From contig JAPLNJ010000874.1 in NCBI GenBank assembly GCA_026692885.1, positions 1 to 8,143 on the forward strand: 8,143 nucleotides of DNA, written 5' to 3'. Shown here one piece after another: positions 7,501 through 8,143 of this stretch. The stretch comes from Planctomycetota bacterium. GTDB lineage: Bacteria > Planctomycetota > Planctomycetia > Pirellulales > Pirellulaceae. Under the pieces are notes generated by a model. The model saw only the letters and a list, made by a program, of their open reading frames with translations, was not told the DNA's origin and did not search any database. The translations under genes and the position numbers were made by a program. Each line of letters opens with the position of its first letter. Position 1 is the stretch's first letter.

Positions 7501-8143
7501 CTGAGGAGCTTCGCCAGAACAGCCCTTACTGGCCGGACGAAGGCCCGCAGCATCTGGTGACCATCAGCCAGGGATATTGGCTGTTCGATACGCCTTGCAC
7601 GCAATCGCTATGGGAAGCGGTGATGGGCGAGAATCCCAGCAACTACAAGAGTCCCGACCGGCCGGTCGAGCAGGTCAGCTGGGACGATTGCCAAGCGTTT
7701 TTCCGGAAGATCAACGAACGGGTCCAGGGTCTGGAGCTGACGTTGCCGACCGAATCGCAATGGGAATACGCCTGTCGCGCCGGTACGCAAACCGCGATCT
7801 ACGTCGGACCGCTGGAGATTCTGGGCGAGAACAACGGTCCCGTCCTGGACCCCGTCGCCTGGTACGGCGGCAACAGCGGAGTTGGTTTTGAGTTGGAGAA
7901 CGGCTATGATTCGTCCGGCTGGCCGAATAGACAATACGATCACCAGCGGGCCGGAACGCATCCGGTCGCGCAGAAACTGGCGAACCCCTGGGGCCTGTAC
8001 GACCTGCTGGGCAACGTCTGGGAGTGGTGCTTGGACGGGCCGAGAGGCTATACTGATCAGCCGGTGGTCGACCCGGTAGGTCCGGCCGAGGGGGGCGCCG
8101 TTGGGTGCTGCGGGGCGGCAGCTGGCTCAGCGACGCGCGGGAC
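4593..8143 (+). CDS. Giant MoxR-partner protein fused to two tandem FGE-sulfatase (C-type-lectin-fold) modules, 3' partial
   Basis: The frame is open without a stop from the ATG at 4593 to the window end, at least 1183 residues. Residues 1-550 lie where the vWA partner of MoxR is expected. LPRKTRWRWGDRVQVIADRS (150-169) precedes SLVLVLGDLACL (226-237) and NRLLALVPCP (260-269), a Rossmann-like strand-helix-strand pattern. The expected MIDAS DxSxS reads D233-L-A-C-L, so metal binding is probably lost. Residues 300-550 are mostly helical. Two FGE-sulfatase modules follow (about 563-815 and 916-1183), each opening with FGLWV and QRMRWI and carrying MGSP, LPTE.QWEYACRAG, NPWGLY and EWC motifs. The catalytic cysteines of true formylglycine-generating enzymes near GGSF are absent, so they are likely binding modules. 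The linker (816-915) contains palindromic DNA. Both modules end in DGR-like variable regions. A probable one-base loss lies at 8102-8103. No signal peptide. Confidence 0.85.
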   Translation, partial: MTRSTCGRADLARVLAARGPALLDIAARMLGYEPAAPAHLALVMTAPVAVARAEPPAEDFTVQPALLVDMPCWQLIAHEILVADLPPPAPLPEECAPALALPPPEFHPLCSWQALLPRLRRAATEQAERRELDVDALIDRLSTGRAIERLPRKTRWRWGDRVQVIADRSHHLVPYWHDQDLVLAALRRLYPRHAFQTALMHEGLPEPVLLRHQRGPRRYRLPSPGSLVLVLGDLACLQQGGEHRRRLWAQLGRRLAQNGNRLLALVPCPEERCVGAAGREWQVLTWEKPHRLRMATSRVSDELAVRARRLLQLLSPAIRIEPELLRAVRLLLSDAPLDAGTESDVWQHPAILGSSCVAATLDPDEAQELRRDFAREPEGLRRQVLELIFRWRTGLPAEIWWEEVLSLDADSQRLLPDLRDLARSARFFDRLPQDLQASAAEEQAEGATRAWIRRWSRRLTATAWTHEQAGPALRQLWWMVHRFDQDAIPPPGFNPREVAAESTTVHEWSITQIGSRLAFARPPKPGARAVPAPGSLLAQIRTRNALVHVAPVISPPFWKSGTPPDWAVDWGEDQFGLWVVFEVASVRQRMRWITPGTFRMGSPEEEPGRFGDEDPQHDVTISRGFWLFDTACTQALWQAAMGHSPSRFKGADRPVEQVSWEDCQQFLTKINQLAPGLDLCLPTEAQWEYACRAGTTTPFSCGGDITPKQVNYDGNYPYQGGQKGLYRQQTVPVASLPPNPWGLYEMHGNVYEWCHDGRRKYGREEVIDPVGPTDGGAVRVLRGGGWDSYAQSVRCALRCVNPPGFRYGSFGFRPVQVQQSQGQEIATPGAEPAGPALGRKGAARPTQDQPGGAELVRLPAPGTHVAASLRDAKPGLGETGPRVTNIRPGCDIPPTAAFVIATDCEKLTFRQITRSDCAWASAIGRDRFGLWVEFELPANKGKPVTQRMRWIAPGRFTMGSPPEEPGRPSPEELRQNSPYWPDEGPQHLVTISQGYWLFDTPCTQSLWEAVMGENPSNYKSPDRPVEQVSWDDCQAFFRKINERVQGLELTLPTESQWEYACRAGTQTAIYVGPLEILGENNGPVLDPVAWYGGNSGVGFELENGYDSSGWPNRQYDHQRAGTHPVAQKLANPWGLYDLLGNVWEWCLDGPRGYTDQPVVDPVGPAEGGAVGCCGAAAGSATRG
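6279..7037 (+). repeat. First copy of the duplicated FGE-sulfatase module
   Basis: This module (residues 563-815) and a second one from 7338 (residues 916 onward) align throughout: WAVDWGEDQFGLWV against WASAIGRDRFGLWV, QRMRWITPGTFRMGSP against QRMRWIAPGRFTMGSP, RPVEQVSWEDCQ against RPVEQVSWDDCQ, and NPWGLYEMHGNVYEWC against NPWGLYDLLGNVWEWC. It is an internal duplication of a whole domain plus its leader segment. The copies have diverged in DNA except at the module end, where near-identity resumes. Confidence 0.8.
6915..7031 (+). other. Candidate DGR variable region 1 (VR1)
   Basis: This is the end of the first FGE module, from GGAVRVLRGGGW (residues 775-786) to GFR (811-813). In known DGR targets with this fold the template repeat reads roughly GGSWNNNA.N.R.AN.. 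ending PDNRNNNIGFR, with AAC codons at each N. Here the same slots hold D787, S788, Y789, S792, L797, C799, G804, F805, Y807, G808, S809 and F810, and every one uses an NNC codon (gac, agc, tac, agc, ctc, tgc, ggc, ttc, tac, ggc, agc, ttc), while the scaffold residues W, A, R, A, R, P, R and GFR are kept. GC-rich codon use favours C endings anyway, so the codon pattern alone is suggestive. The comparison with VR2 is the stronger evidence. It lies mid-protein, unlike the usual C-terminal position. Confidence 0.65.
7088..7141. repeat. Imperfect palindrome in the linker coding sequence
   Basis: GGCTGGTCC (7088-7096) is matched by GGACCAGCC (7133-7141), and between them GCTGGGCCGG pairs imperfectly with CCCGGCCCACGC around a short loop. 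The structure is translated in frame as a Gly/Pro/Ala-rich linker. It contains the GTGGGCC core found in the intergenic repeats. Confidence 0.55.
7182..7239. repeat. Long imperfect palindrome in the linker coding sequence
   Basis: A 58-base inverted repeat bounded by CACGTG at both ends (7182-7187 and 7234-7239), with arms of about 27 bases around a central AAA. Each arm holds an internal near-palindrome: GTCTCTCCGAGAC on the left and GTCTCGGAGAGAC on the right. It resembles a REP- or MITE-like element that inserted in frame between the two FGE modules. Fourteen bases of the right arm (7225-7238) recur at 599-612. Confidence 0.65.
8091..8143 (+). other. Candidate DGR variable region 2 (VR2), cut by the window end
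   Basis: This is the start of the equivalent region in the second FGE module. From 8091 it matches 6915 onward: up to the tryptophan codon, 35 bases against 36, with one missing C and one A/G difference. The next six codons are ctc agc gac gcg cgg gac, against gac agc tac gcg cag agc in VR1. The intended reading, after restoring the missing base, is RVLRGGSWLSDARD. The DNA immediately before 8091 is much more diverged between the two modules, so the identity starts abruptly, as expected if both ends were rewritten from one shared template. Confidence 0.6.

Noticed and set aside
6096..7604. Minus-strand open frame of 502 codons
   Set aside because: It is a shadow of the FGE modules caused by GC-rich codon use; the plus frame carries recognisable domain motifs throughout.

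Overview
The window is GC-rich bacterial DNA. Its style suggests Planctomycetota: FGE-sulfatase-type modules opening with a FGLWV...QRMRWI..G segment, scattered GTGGGCC-core palindromes, and a trypsin/MoxR conflict-type operon. That assignment is inference from sequence style; there is no rRNA or marker gene here. No tRNA, rRNA, CRISPR array or transposase was seen.

Left part (1-1796). A minus-strand coding stretch (332 to 1, running off the window) has a good ribosome binding site and may encode a sliding-clamp-like protein. A gene-poor stretch follows, then a compact ParE/RelE-type toxin-antitoxin pair (771-1264) with a good promoter candidate. After it come about 530 bases without an intact gene, holding what looks like a frameshifted, stop-interrupted, truncated minus-strand gene remnant (about 1360-1582).

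Right part (1797-8143). Four plus-strand genes form an apparent operon: a 104-residue Trypco2-like protein; a 489-residue cytosolic trypsin-like protease with a helical linker and an unrecognised C-terminal module; a 321-residue MoxR-type AAA+ ATPase; and a very long ORF (at least 1183 residues, open to the window end). The last three are joined by 4-base ATGA overlaps or short spacing. The long protein has an N-terminal half that looks like the vWA-side partner of MoxR with a degenerate metal site, followed by two tandem FGE-sulfatase (C-type-lectin-fold) modules. This is the logic of the MoxR-vWA / trypsin / Trypco biological conflict systems known from multicellular bacteria: an ATPase-gated switch, a protease that executes or relays the signal, and a recognition module.

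The most striking signal is at the ends of the two FGE modules. They carry matching stretches that look like variable regions of a diversity-generating retroelement (DGR). Over the 53-54 bases where both copies are visible they differ by seven substitutions, all at positions where an adenine template is inferred, plus one missing base. The variable codons of the complete first copy are nearly all NNC, as expected from AAC template codons. The proposed reading is a protease/AAA+ conflict system whose sensor carries two tandem, DGR-type binding loops. The reverse transcriptase and template repeat are not in the window; if the idea is right they should lie nearby, probably downstream.
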